Below, piece after piece: positions 17,709 through 26,125 of a DNA stretch of 64,000 nucleotides (within the stretch, counting starts at the first letter, position 1; the number at the start of each line of letters is the position of its first letter). The stretch comes from Marinifilaceae bacterium (GTDB lineage: Bacteria > Bacteroidota > Bacteroidia > Bacteroidales > Marinifilaceae), in the NCBI GenBank assembly GCA_025210485.1, contig JAOARN010000003.1, positions 1 to 64,000 of the forward strand. Direction: 5' to 3'. The translations under genes were made by a program, and so were the position numbers. The notes below the pieces were generated by a model that saw only the letters and a list, made by a program, of their open reading frames with translations, was not told the origin of the DNA and ran no database searches.

Positions 17709-17926
17709 TACCTGAAAGGTACTTACAATAAAATAAAAAGGCTGTAATGTAGATTCAAGTATCAACTGCAACAACTCAATTCAAAGAGGCCTAAAAAGAC
17801 ATAAGAATACAGTCGGAGATATTGGTCTATCGATAATTGATTTATCTTGCCTGAAAGGCATATATAACAAAGCCCAATGCGCCGCATTGGGCTGAAAAGA
17901 TTTATAAATAAAAAGGCTGTAAGCCT
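17709..17926. repeat. Cluster of REP-like small palindromes
   Basis: Four short perfect inverted repeats are packed into about 220 bases: tacct-gaa-aggta (17709-17721), tgcct-gaa-aggca (17848-17860), an 11-bp stem around a single central base (17871-17881 / 17883-17893, arm agcccaatgcg) and aggct-gta-agcct (17914-17926). The first two share the loop and differ by compensating bases, which argues for selection on structure. Such elements resemble the REP/RAYT-type palindromes scattered between genes in this phylum. No RAYT transposase is in the window. Confidence 0.6.
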
Positions 17927-17983
17927 GAAATAAGAATTAATAAATATTTTTTTAAATTAAACCACCCTGCAGTTATACTGATT
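17906..17983 (+). repeat. Dispersed ~77-bp repeat, copy A
   Basis: This stretch matches 41708-41784 with about ten differences by eye and no net gap of consequence. It begins with the aataaaaa-gctgtaa-cctgaaataag block and ends with agttat-ctgat. In this copy the first part folds into the aggct-gta-agcct hairpin; in the other copy two substitutions break that stem. Confidence 0.65.
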
Positions 17984-18016
17984 CAAAAAAAATCTCATAA
18001 ATATTACTAATCCTAA

Positions 18017-18060
18017 TCAAAAATGCCTTGTTTTTATTATTCAAAACAAGGCATTTTTGA
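18017..18060 (-). terminator. Strong intrinsic terminator between convergent genes
   Basis: A perfect 18-bp stem (18017-18034 with 18043-18060, arm tcaaaaatgccttgtttt) and an 8-base loop. It lies just past the stop of the minus-strand propeller gene. The A/T flanks of the stem could provide a U-tract in either direction. Confidence 0.85.
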
Positions 18061-18067
18061 TCTATTC

Positions 18068-20023
18068 TTATTTGCCATGATTATTCAGGCTAATATCATC
18101 ATGGGAATAATATCTCCATATTTTGGTTAAATCATTATTTGTTTTTCTAAGCTTATTAAGATCTGATTTAGAATAAAATTCTCCAGAAAAAATCAGAATA
18201 TCTTTAATTATAGCTACACTTCCGTTTATTTCACTATCATTACCACCAGTGGATTTTGCCCATATACAATTACCCGAGTTTGAATATTTAGAAATAAACA
18301 TTTCTAGAAAACTATTATTTCTTATCTCTGTATTGTGAAAAGCAAGTAGCTTGGAATTATACATTCCTATAAAATAAACATTATCATTATCGTCACATTT
18401 AAGATTCAGAGCATAGTCATATTTACGACCATTAGCCGATTCTACCCATTCAAATTTACCTTTGCTCGATAATTTTGCGATATAGCAGTCAGTCGATTTT
18501 ACACAAGTGATAGTTTTATCTTTACTAAAACTTAGTTTATCATTGTAATCTCCAGCAAAGAAAATATTGTTAGATTTATCGCAAGTTATTGCTTTTATTT
18601 CCATACTTTCTTCTGATTCGAAATTTCTAATCCACTTTTCTTTTCCTGACTTATCTATTTTTAGAATAAATGCATTATAATTTTCATCTGCATCATATTC
18701 GTTAAGCTTACCAAATTGAATTTGTTTATTGTAGACCCCGCCTAAGATTATATTATTTTGTTTGTCCAGACTAATATCTCCTAATTTTGAATACTCTATA
18801 GCTGGATAACTATTCATCCACTGCAAATCGTCATATTTATCGATTTTTGCTATGAAAATATTGTCAACTTTATTTTCATTTACAAACTTTCGGTTGCCAA
18901 ATATTATCTTCTTATTATAGTGTCCAGCAATATATATATTTGCTTCATTATCACATTGTATTTTTATAGGCTTACGTGTATTTGCTGCAAATAGGTGGTA
19001 CTCATTTAATAGTTTTCCTTCGTAATCATATTTAAATACAACCAGATTTGTTTCACCTCTAACCCCTTGTCTTTGTTTGGTTCTAATAAACTGTTCAGCT
19101 AATAGGAAAAAGAATTTATCGGTACATTTTAGATCTAAAATATCCATACTCAGCTTTATATCCTTCTTCCATATCTGCATCCCTTTCTTGTCATAACAAT
19201 ATATGGCAGGAGTTTTGATTGCATTTCCTGCTATGATAACATTATTTTTTCCATCCGAATTTATCAGCACAGGATCATTCAGATATGGGCGTTGGTTGGT
19301 GAAATATTTGAAACCAAAGTTGAGACTTACCATATTACGTTCTACATAATTTTTTAGTTCACAATATTCGGAAAGCCAAGAGCTGTCAACTTTAATTTTA
19401 TTTGTAGCTATTTCATAATTAGGATAATCAGAATCACTTTGTTTTTTATTAATCACAGTTTTTTTGTCTGTTAAACTATTTCCTATTTTGAGTTTACAAA
19501 CAGCTTTTCGAAACTCAACAGGAATATTAACAAAGGCGTCGGAGATTTCATATTCCCTTGTACGTCTTATTTTATATGTATTTATCTTTTCTTTTCTCTT
19601 ATCTTCTAGTAGTTCGTGCGCATTAATAAAAATCCTAAATGGAAGTTTATTGAGTCTATCAATGCTAATGCCAATATAATTTGTATGATTGTAATCTTTA
19701 CAAAGTACCTCAGTTTTGATGTAATATTCACAATTTACTAAATCTATATCTTCTAAAGAATATTGAGTTGTTCCTTTACCTAATTCTAATAGTATAAAGC
19801 CCGACTTGTTTTTATGTAAATGAACTTCCTGATACTCTAATCTTTGGTTATCTTTTACATTTATAACAGAGAATCGAAATTTAAGGAATGAATATTTAGA
19901 AGTATTTTGATCCTGAATATTTTGAGTGTTCTGTGCATTTACAAATACAGATGCTGTTATGAAGAAGACAATTAAAAGAATAAAACGATATTTAGCCATA
20001 ATATTAATATATTTTAGGGTCAT
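18068..20023 (-). CDS. Secreted SBBP-type beta-propeller protein, 651 aa
   Basis: The N-terminus carries a signal peptide ending in VFVNAQ; the internal methionine at residue 9 (start at 19999) gives an equally good signal peptide and may be the true start. After about 240 residues of unrecognised sequence there are repeated units of the pattern 'D-x-x-x-N-I-x-x-A-G-x-Y ... F/I-x-K-x-D-K-x-G-x-x-x-W' (for example NIYIAGHYNKKIIFG and NIFFAGDYNDKLSFS). These are the blades of a seven-bladed SBBP propeller. Such proteins are exported and probably bind protein or carbohydrate. No T9SS C-terminal domain is obvious. It is monocistronic and ends at a strong terminator. Confidence 0.75.
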   Translation of the reverse strand: MTLKYINIMAKYRFILLIVFFITASVFVNAQNTQNIQDQNTSKYSFLKFRFSVINVKDNQRLEYQEVHLHKNKSGFILLELGKGTTQYSLEDIDLVNCEYYIKTEVLCKDYNHTNYIGISIDRLNKLPFRIFINAHELLEDKRKEKINTYKIRRTREYEISDAFVNIPVEFRKAVCKLKIGNSLTDKKTVINKKQSDSDYPNYEIATNKIKVDSSWLSEYCELKNYVERNMVSLNFGFKYFTNQRPYLNDPVLINSDGKNNVIIAGNAIKTPAIYCYDKKGMQIWKKDIKLSMDILDLKCTDKFFFLLAEQFIRTKQRQGVRGETNLVVFKYDYEGKLLNEYHLFAANTRKPIKIQCDNEANIYIAGHYNKKIIFGNRKFVNENKVDNIFIAKIDKYDDLQWMNSYPAIEYSKLGDISLDKQNNIILGGVYNKQIQFGKLNEYDADENYNAFILKIDKSGKEKWIRNFESEESMEIKAITCDKSNNIFFAGDYNDKLSFSKDKTITCVKSTDCYIAKLSSKGKFEWVESANGRKYDYALNLKCDDNDNVYFIGMYNSKLLAFHNTEIRNNSFLEMFISKYSNSGNCIWAKSTGGNDSEINGSVAIIKDILIFSGEFYSKSDLNKLRKTNNDLTKIWRYYSHDDISLNNHGK

Positions 20024-20516
20024 AAAGAGAAAAAAATAGAATCATAATTTTATTAAATAATGAAATTGTTCAAAAAAAATATATTAAAGACTGAATGGAA
20101 TGCTTTAATTTAAAATCTAAAATAGATTCTCACCACTCGAATATTTTATCCGATAATCAATCGGCTTATCTGACATAATATAAAATTAAGTGTTTTTTCA
20201 TTTATATAAAAAAAAATATTAGTGACAATGGTCTAATCTACTTGCACATGCTTGTTTTCACATCAAAAAAATACTATTCGCACTAACTATAAATCCTACT
20301 ATCATATACTTATAAATTATAAATGAAAAACATTCGGGATTTCTAATATTTATTAATTCTATTATACAAATTGAATCAGTCAGTTAAATAAAAAATAACT
20401 AATAAAAGTTTCATCCATTGAAATACAGATTTTATAATTTAAATTTGCTGGCTAATTTTAAATATTCTTAGCCTAATTATAAGTCCATATTATTTAGGGA
20501 TTAAAATTTATAACGA
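20024..20516. other. Divergent intergenic region before dusB
   Basis: About 490 AT-rich bases. The plus-strand promoter at 20417-20447 is the only supported element; no promoter for the leftward propeller gene was found. Confidence 0.4.
20417..20447 (+). promoter_or_regulatory. Bacteroidota-type promoter for dusB
   Basis: ATTG at 20417-20420, a 19-base spacer and TAAATTTG at 20440-20447, a full match to TAnnTTTG. Transcription would start near 20454, about 60 bases before the ATG. Confidence 0.6.
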
Positions 20517-21497
20517 ATGAAGATTGGAAATTTAGAACTTGGAGATAGACCTTTACTCTTAGCACCAATGGAAGATGTTACGAATCCTCCATTTAGATTA
20601 TTGTGTAAACAGTATGGTGCTGATTTGACATATACTGAATTCATATCAGCTGATGCTTTGATTAGAGATGTGAACAGAACAGTCAAAAAACTTACTATTC
20701 TAGCTGAGGAACGCCCAGTTGCAATTCAGATTTATGGCAAAGAAGTTGATTCAATGACTCAAGCCGCTATTATAGCAGAACAGGCAAATCCAGAATTTAT
20801 TGATCTGAATTTTGGTTGTCCAGTCAGAAAGGTTGCTACAAAAGGCGCAGGTGCTGGTCTTTTACAAAATACTCCTTTGATGCTTGACATTATTGAATCT
20901 GTATCAAAAGCTGTTAAATTACCTGTGTCTGTAAAAACTAGACTTGGATGGGATGCTGAAAACAAAATAATTGTTGAGCTAGCTGAGCAGATTCAAGATA
21001 GAGGAGCTGCAGCACTAACTATTCATGGCAGAACAAGATGTCAAATGTATAAAGGTGAAGCAGACTGGACTCTTATTGGTGAAGTTAAGAATAACCAACG
21101 AATGACAATACCTATTATTGGGAATGGAGATATTTGTGATCCTATTGCTGCCGAAAATGCATTTAATAAATATGGTGTTGACGCAGTTATGATTGGTCGT
21201 GCAAGTATTGGTAAGCCATGGGTGTTTGAAGAAATTAAGCATTATTTTAAAACTGGAGAACTCCTAAGTCCTAAGACGGTGCGACAGCAGGTTGAAATGA
21301 TAGATGATCAGGTGAGGAAAGCTTGCGAGTGGATAGATGAAAAAAGAGGAATACTTCATATGAGAAGACATATGGCGAATATGTTTAAATGTTTGTATAA
21401 TTTCAAACAAACTAGAATAGACATGCTACGTGCAAATACTATGGAGGAATTAGAAGAAGTTTTTCAAAGAATAATAGAAACTTGGGGCGATGAATAA
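20517..21497 (+). CDS. dusB: tRNA-dihydrouridine synthase (DusB-like)
   Basis: An FMN-dependent TIM-barrel enzyme that reduces uridine to dihydrouridine in the tRNA D-loop. The 326-aa length is usual. Motifs visible are LLAPMEDVTNPPFR at the N-terminus, the catalytic cysteine in LNFGCPVRKV, KTRLGWD, the phosphate-binding IHGRTR and the GNGDI...GRASIGKPW stretch, followed by a helical RNA-binding C-terminal domain (MRRHMANMF). DusB is the usual Bacteroidota type, but the subfamily was not tested. It has its own promoter and terminator. Confidence 0.93.
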   Translation: MKIGNLELGDRPLLLAPMEDVTNPPFRLLCKQYGADLTYTEFISADALIRDVNRTVKKLTILAEERPVAIQIYGKEVDSMTQAAIIAEQANPEFIDLNFGCPVRKVATKGAGAGLLQNTPLMLDIIESVSKAVKLPVSVKTRLGWDAENKIIVELAEQIQDRGAAALTIHGRTRCQMYKGEADWTLIGEVKNNQRMTIPIIGNGDICDPIAAENAFNKYGVDAVMIGRASIGKPWVFEEIKHYFKTGELLSPKTVRQQVEMIDDQVRKACEWIDEKRGILHMRRHMANMFKCLYNFKQTRIDMLRANTMEELEEVFQRIIETWGDE

Positions 21498-21531
21498 TCA
21501 TATATAGAATAACATAAATACCAAATACACC

Positions 21532-21566
21532 TACCTCTATTAATTACTAATAGAGGTATTTTTTTT
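21532..21566 (+). terminator. Intrinsic terminator of dusB
   Basis: A perfect 11-bp stem (21532-21542 with 21548-21558, arm tacctctatta), a 5-base loop and then a run of eight T. Confidence 0.9.
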
Positions 21567-21669
21567 GACTAATTTAGATGAAAAAAAGAAACAAATTTGA
21601 CATATATATTTCACTTTTATTTAAGCTTTAAATAATAATTTATAAATGCTACATATTCTTAGTAATCAG

Positions 21670-21677
21670 TATATTTG
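21670..21677 (+). promoter_or_regulatory. -7 box candidate for the CarboxypepD_reg/MORN gene pair
   Basis: TATATTTG at 21670-21677 fits TAnnTTTG exactly and lies 48 bases before the ATG at 21725. No clear TTG is found at the -33 spacing, so the site is tentative. Confidence 0.35.
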
Positions 21678-21724
21678 TGATGTAAAAATAGTGGTAATAA
21701 AAAAATAAATTAAACTTTTAAGGT

Positions 21725-22096
21725 ATGAAAAAGCTAGTTGTTTTAATCGGACTTATTGTTTCTGTGACTGTGCTATTTGCTACGAATAAAACAGAGAAGA
21801 TTAAAAATAATAAATCGAAAGTCAAGTCTGAAAATATAGTATCTAAAGCTCTACTTAGCGGAAAGGTTATAGATAATGAAACAGGTGAATCACTTACTGG
21901 AGTAGCTATTTATATAAAAGAATTGAATAAAAAGGTTTATACAGATTTTAATGGTGTATTTAATTTTAAAAACCTTAAACCAGGAAAATATAATATTGAG
22001 ACTGATTATATATCCTATAAAACGAATCAAATTGCTGATATGAATTTGGATTCAAATTCAAATTATATAAAGTTGGAATTAACAAAATCAAAATAA
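21725..22096 (+). CDS. Small exported CarboxypepD_reg-like domain protein
   Basis: A 123-aa protein with an N-terminal hydrophobic export signal. Residues about 42-120 form one carboxypeptidase-regulatory-like (transthyretin-like) domain: LSGKVIDNETGESLTGVAIYI, a T-D-F-N-G-V-F-N-F turn and a PGKYNIETDYISYKTNQ strand. The domain is best known as the N-terminal extension of TonB-dependent receptors; here it stands alone with no receptor next to it. The next gene starts directly after its stop codon, so the two are translationally linked. A role in surface or periplasmic protein binding is inferred. Confidence 0.75.
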   Translation: MKKLVVLIGLIVSVTVLFATNKTEKIKNNKSKVKSENIVSKALLSGKVIDNETGESLTGVAIYIKELNKKVYTDFNGVFNFKNLKPGKYNIETDYISYKTNQIADMNLDSNSNYIKLELTKSK

Positions 22097-22564
22097 ATGA
22101 AAAACTTATTATTTAAGTTTCTTCTATTAAGTTTTTTGTTCTTTAGTCTGGAGATATCTGCTCAAGAATTACAAATTATTGACGGAGTTTATACTAGTTT
22201 GAACGGAGATTTATACTCAGGAAGATATACAGAGTTTTATCCATCTGGTCACAAAAGAGTGGAAATGAATATTAAAAATGGTCAGAAACATGGTTTGATA
22301 ATAAAATATTACGATTCGGGAATAAAGAAGGAAATTCAATCATATCAAAATGGACTAATGGATGGAGAATGGACTTCATTTAATAAACGAAATCTGAAAA
22401 TAGCTATAGCTAAATACTTCAAGGGGAAAAAACATGGTAAATGGATTATTTGGGATGATAAATCGATAAAAAGATGCGAAATGTTTTATAATCACGGAAA
22501 AAAAGTAGGAATTTGGAGTATTTGGGATGAAAATGGAAAACTTATAAGTACAAAAAAATATTAG
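22097..22564 (+). CDS. Exported MORN-repeat (YwqK-like) protein
   Basis: A 155-aa protein with a clear signal peptide (cleavage after LEISAQ). The mature part is made of MORN-type repeats: units such as GRYTEFYPSGHKRVE, GLIIKYYDSGIKKE, GEWTSFNKRN and GKWIIWDDKS follow one another. Proteins of this kind are often labelled YwqK-family antitoxins, but the exported location argues against a cytoplasmic antitoxin. The ATG follows the preceding stop with no gap, implying coupled expression. The gene overlaps the 3' end of the convergent GNAT pseudogene by 2 bases. Confidence 0.75.
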   Translation: MKNLLFKFLLLSFLFFSLEISAQELQIIDGVYTSLNGDLYSGRYTEFYPSGHKRVEMNIKNGQKHGLIIKYYDSGIKKEIQSYQNGLMDGEWTSFNKRNLKIAIAKYFKGKKHGKWIIWDDKSIKRCEMFYNHGKKVGIWSIWDENGKLISTKKY

Positions 22565-22884
22565 TGCTTTTTGTTTATTATTGGGATTTGTTTTAAGCAG
22601 TCCCATTCCTTTTTCAAAATAGCATATACTAAATTATCTACCCATTCGCCATTGATATATAAACTTTCTTTAAAATGAGCTTCTTTTCTAAATCCAAATC
22701 ATTCAACAAGTCTAAATGAGATAATGTTACCAGGGGCAATGGAGCAGACTATTATATGTTTATAAAGCCGATTAAATAAATAGTAAATAACAGATTTTAG
22801 AGCCTCAGTAGCACTTATTGATTTCATAATCTGATCTATAATTAAATATTGATTTAGCATCCTATGCGGAGTTTGCCATTTCAA
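22561..22884 (-). pseudogene. GNAT-family N-acetyltransferase remnant
   Basis: The minus strand encodes a typical GNAT C-terminus: EALKSVIYYLFNRLYKH, IVCSIAPGNIISFRLVE, a TGA (22699-22701) where R is expected, then FGFRKEAHFKESLYINGEW and a tail ending in ILKKEWDCLKQ, stop at 22561-22563. The N-terminal part appears in another frame (IFNYRSDYEINK, near 22810-22865) directly before EALKSV. The middle of the domain, including the acetyl-CoA pyrophosphate loop, is therefore deleted and the frame shifted. The gene is dead by at least three lesions. Confidence 0.75.
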
Positions 22885-22932
22885 AGCTCCAAACTTTCAT
22901 TTATCCACTTAGCCAAAGCCGTAATTTCAGTT

Positions 22933-23346
22933 TTATATTTTTTTACTGAAACATTTAGAACATAATCTTAAGTAAAACTCTTTTTCTTCATCGGATTTAG
23001 TCTGAGAAAGGATTATTAAGTTATTAGTTCAACCTATTTCTCTCACCAGTGGTGAGAGTTTTTTGTTAGGATGATAAAATTCATAGAACTTCTTCATTCT
23101 CCATAGATTTTGAGATGAAAATCCTTTAGAATTAGGTTCTTTTTCTTTTAAGTATGATGCTAAACTTTTAACAACAGAACTACCCCAATTTGAATTATTA
23201 CATTTCTCTGAAATATATTTACCAATTTCCCAATATAAATCGATTAACTGACTGTTAATTACTTTGACAGCTTTTGCCCTGGCATGAGTTATTAAATTTT
23301 TCACCTCTGCAAAAGAAGATTCGGAGTTTACATCTAATTTGTCCAT
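22933..23346 (-). pseudogene. DUF1016 (YhcG/PDDEXK nuclease family) N-terminal remnant
   Basis: The ATG-initiated part (23346 down to 23029) is a DUF1016 N-terminal domain with IDLYWEIGKYISEK, NWGSSVVKSLA and SSQNLWRMKKFYEFY. It stops at TGA (23029-23031), exactly where the family has W in 'LVREIxWTHNL'. Behind the stop the frame continues with TNNLIILSQTKSDEEKEFYL to TAA at 22933-22935, and then the nuclease domain is missing. The family includes proteins found next to restriction genes and selfish elements. Only about 135 codons remain, so it is a broken copy. Confidence 0.8.
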
Positions 23347-23433
23347 GTATCAAATTTAATAATTATGATTAAATTTTCATTGAATGTATAAGCTTGTTTC
23401 AATTAGTCATAACATACTCAGATATAGCACTTA

Positions 23434-23886
23434 TTATCTCTTTTGTTTGAAGAAGTCCTTTACAATGCTAGAACATTCATTTTCCATAATATCCCAAACT
23501 ATCTCAGTTTTTGGATGAAGTATTGAAGGACTAAATTTAGAAAAACCACGTTTCTCGTCTCTACATCCTATAACAATTTTGCTAATTTGGGACCATGCCA
23601 AAGCTCCAGCACACATCACACATGGCTCCATTGTGACGTAAATAGTACAATCTTTTAGGTATTTCCCATTTAAATAATTTGCTGCAGAACTAATACTCAT
23701 AATCTCAGCATGAGCAGTAACATCAGTAAGATGTTCAGTAAGATTATGCGATCTCGAAATTATTCTGTTATTTGAAACTACAATTGCACCCACTGGAATT
23801 TCTCCTTGTTTATAAGCATTCTCAGCCTCAATAAGTGCTTGTTTCATAAAATATTCATGAGAAAATGGATTTACTAGCTCAGTCAT
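23434..23886 (-). CDS. tadA: tRNA-specific adenosine deaminase (TadA-like nucleoside deaminase)
   Basis: Converts A34 to inosine in the tRNA anticodon, using zinc. The zinc and catalytic motifs HAEI (with the catalytic E) and PCVMCAGAL are present, and the length (150 aa) matches bacterial TadA. The longest frame begins at 23901. A promoter with TAACTTTG at 23925-23918 puts the transcript start around 23911, so the start at 23886 (protein MTELVNPF) is preferred. A guanine or cytosine deaminase is the alternative, but the spacing of motifs favours TadA. Confidence 0.88.
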   Translation of the reverse strand: MTELVNPFSHEYFMKQALIEAENAYKQGEIPVGAIVVSNNRIISRSHNLTEHLTDVTAHAEIMSISSAANYLNGKYLKDCTIYVTMEPCVMCAGALAWSQISKIVIGCRDEKRGFSKFSPSILHPKTEIVWDIMENECSSIVKDFFKQKR

Positions 23887-23917
23887 AAGATTAATTTGCA
23901 AATTGTTTGTATTTTCG

Positions 23918-23948
23918 CAAAGTTATAATTTATGAATAGCTTTAACAA
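23918..23948 (-). promoter_or_regulatory. Bacteroidota-type promoter for tadA
   Basis: On the minus strand, TTG (23948-23946), a 20-base spacer and TAACTTTG (23925-23918), a full TAnnTTTG match. The predicted transcript start lies only about 10 bases from the longest-frame ATG, which supports the internal start codon for tadA. Confidence 0.6.
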
Positions 23949-24308
23949 TAGAGTAGATTTTTAATTATTAGTTATCAAATCCAATATTTTGTTGTACTAA
24001 ATATAGTATTAAATTGTTTAAGCCTAGTTTTTTTGCTTACAAACTGTCTCGAATTTAAGATTCAGTTTATTTCTTTGAAAAATTAAAAACTAAATTCTTT
24101 AAATTAGATTTTAATAGAATCAATATTCGCATATAATTTGCCATATTATTCTTCTTTTTTCTTAAGTAAATAATTCTAGAAACACTTTTTAAAACAGCAT
24201 AATGGATGTCCAGTTTTTTGCTAATGAGTCTGATTTTGTCAGAACTATGAATACGAATTGTTAAAGCTTAAAAGAAGAAATAAAAGTAATCAATAAAAAT
24301 ATAGTATT
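23949..24308. other. Intergenic region before aspS
   Basis: AT-rich with no open frame. A promoter for aspS is expected, but no full TAnnTTTG box with a -33 partner was found. Confidence 0.35.
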
Positions 24309-26063
24309 ATGTACAGAACGCATACTTGTGGACAATTAAGAATCACAGATGTTGACCAAAACGTTAGTCTTAGCGGATGGGTTCAGAAAAATAGAGATTT
24401 AGGTGGAATGACATTTGTTGACTTGCGAGATCGTTACGGAATTACTCAAATAGCATTTAACATGGATGTAGATGCCGATTTGTGTAAAAAAGCAAGAGAA
24501 TTAGGTCGCGAGTTTGTCGTTCAGGTATCAGGTGTTGTTAAGGAAAGAGAAAGTAAGAACAAGAAGATTCCAACAGGTGAGATTGAAATTATTGCAAATG
24601 ATATTAAGGTATTAAGTTCATCAACAACCCCTCCTTTTACAATCGAAGAAAATACTGATGGTGGTGACGAGTTAAGAATGAAATATAGATATCTAGACCT
24701 GCGAAGAGCAAATGTTAGAGAAAATCTAGTTCTTCGCCATAAAATGGGTATTGAAGTAAGAAACTATCTTGATAAATTAGATTTTATTGAAACTGAAACT
24801 CCTGTATTGATAAAATCTACTCCTGAGGGAGCTCGTGACTTTATTGTTCCTTCACGAATGAACCCAGGCGAATTCTATGCTTTACCTCAGTCGCCTCAGG
24901 TATTTAAACAATTACTTATGGTATCTGGATTCGATAGATATTATCAAATAGTTAAGTGCTTTAGAGATGAGGACTTAAGAGCCGATCGTCAACCAGAGTT
25001 TACTCAAATTGACTGCGAAATGTCATTTGTTGAGCAAGAAGATATTCTTAATACATTCGAAGGCTTAACTAAGCATCTATTTAAGGTTCTTAAAAATGTT
25101 GATATTGACTATGCATTTCCAAGAATGACTTATAAAGATGCCATGGAGAATTATGGTAGCGATAAACCAGATATCCGTTTTGGAATGGAATTCGTAGATC
25201 TTTCGGATATAGCTAAAAATAAAGATTTCCCAGTATTTAATTCGGCTGAATATATTGGTGCTGTATGTGCTCCTGGAGCAGCAAAATTTACTCGTAAACA
25301 ATTAGATAAATTAACAGATTTTGTTAAACGTCCTCAAATTGGAGCTAAAGGTTTAGTATATGTTAAATATAATGAAGATGGAAGCTTCAAATCTTCAGTA
25401 GATAAATTCTACGAAAAAGAAGATCTTCAAGCATGGGCAGATAAAGCAAATGCTAAACCAGGCGATTTATTATTAATTTTAGTAGGTGATAAAAAATCGA
25501 CATTACTTCAATTATGTGAACTTCGTTTAGAAATGGGATCTCAATTGGGATTGAGAAATAATGAAGATTTCAAACCTCTTTGGGTTGTTGATTTCCCTCT
25601 ATTGGAATGGGATGAAGATAATAGCAGATATCATGCAATGCACCATCCATTCACTTCTCCTAAAGCTGAAGATTTTGATAAATTAGAGTCAAATCCAGGA
25701 GAAGTAAGAGCAAATGCATACGACCTTGTAATCAACGGTGTTGAAATTGGTGGTGGATCTATTAGAATTCACGATACGGAATTACAGGCTGAGATGTTTA
25801 AACACCTTGGTTTCACAGAAGAGGAAGCTCAAAACCAATTTGGTTTCTTGATGGATGCTTTCCAATATGGAGCACCTCCTCATGGCGGTATTGCATTCGG
25901 ATTCGATAGACTTGTATCTCTTTTTGCAGGTTTAGAAACTATACGAGATGTAATAGCATTCCCTAAAAATAATTCGGGAAGAGATGTGATGATCGATTCT
26001 CCATCAAGAGTAGTTGATGAACAAATGGATGAATTGAAACTCGATTACAAAAAATCTGAATAA
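24309..26063 (+). CDS. aspS: Aspartyl-tRNA synthetase (bacterial type)
   Basis: Class II synthetase of 584 aa, the bacterial length. The N-terminal OB-fold anticodon-binding domain begins [19 protein letters not shown]. Class II motif 2 is [18 protein letters not shown] and motif 3 is [10 protein letters not shown]. The GAD insertion typical of bacterial AspRS lies between (about residues 285-430). An asparaginyl-tRNA synthetase is also encoded nearby, so this enzyme has no need to be non-discriminating. It ends at a clear terminator. Confidence 0.97.
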   Translation: MYRTHTCGQLRITDVDQNVSLSGWVQKNRDLGGMTFVDLRDRYGITQIAFNMDVDADLCKKARELGREFVVQVSGVVKERESKNKKIPTGEIEIIANDIKVLSSSTTPPFTIEENTDGGDELRMKYRYLDLRRANVRENLVLRHKMGIEVRNYLDKLDFIETETPVLIKSTPEGARDFIVPSRMNPGEFYALPQSPQVFKQLLMVSGFDRYYQIVKCFRDEDLRADRQPEFTQIDCEMSFVEQEDILNTFEGLTKHLFKVLKNVDIDYAFPRMTYKDAMENYGSDKPDIRFGMEFVDLSDIAKNKDFPVFNSAEYIGAVCAPGAAKFTRKQLDKLTDFVKRPQIGAKGLVYVKYNEDGSFKSSVDKFYEKEDLQAWADKANAKPGDLLLILVGDKKSTLLQLCELRLEMGSQLGLRNNEDFKPLWVVDFPLLEWDEDNSRYHAMHHPFTSPKAEDFDKLESNPGEVRANAYDLVINGVEIGGGSIRIHDTELQAEMFKHLGFTEEEAQNQFGFLMDAFQYGAPPHGGIAFGFDRLVSLFAGLETIRDVIAFPKNNSGRDVMIDSPSRVVDEQMDELKLDYKKSE

Positions 26064-26072
26064 AAATATTTT

Positions 26073-26109
26073 AAAACTCGCTACTCTAAAGGATTAGCGA
26101 GTTTTTTTT
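26073..26109 (+). terminator. Intrinsic terminator of aspS
   Basis: A perfect 11-bp stem (26073-26083 with 26095-26105, arm aaaactcgcta), an 11-base loop and a T-run to 26109. selD begins 16 bases later. Confidence 0.88.
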
Positions 26110-26125
26110 ACTAGAATAATTAGTC

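Larger units (their letters stand above)
17642..18067. other. Intergenic region filled by palindromes, a dispersed repeat and a terminator
   Basis: No open frame of note. The content is the REP-like cluster, copy A of the dispersed repeat and the bidirectional hairpin at 18017-18060. It separates two genes that converge on it. Confidence 0.6.

Noticed and set aside
22097-22564. MORN protein as a cytoplasmic antitoxin
   Set aside because: It has a clear signal peptide and no toxin gene beside it.
22561-23346. TGA recoding (stop reassignment or selenocysteine) suggested by two in-frame TGA codons and a nearby selD
   Set aside because: Intact genes in the window end with TGA, the replaced residues are R and W rather than Cys, the two genes carry other lesions, and no SECIS-like hairpin was seen.
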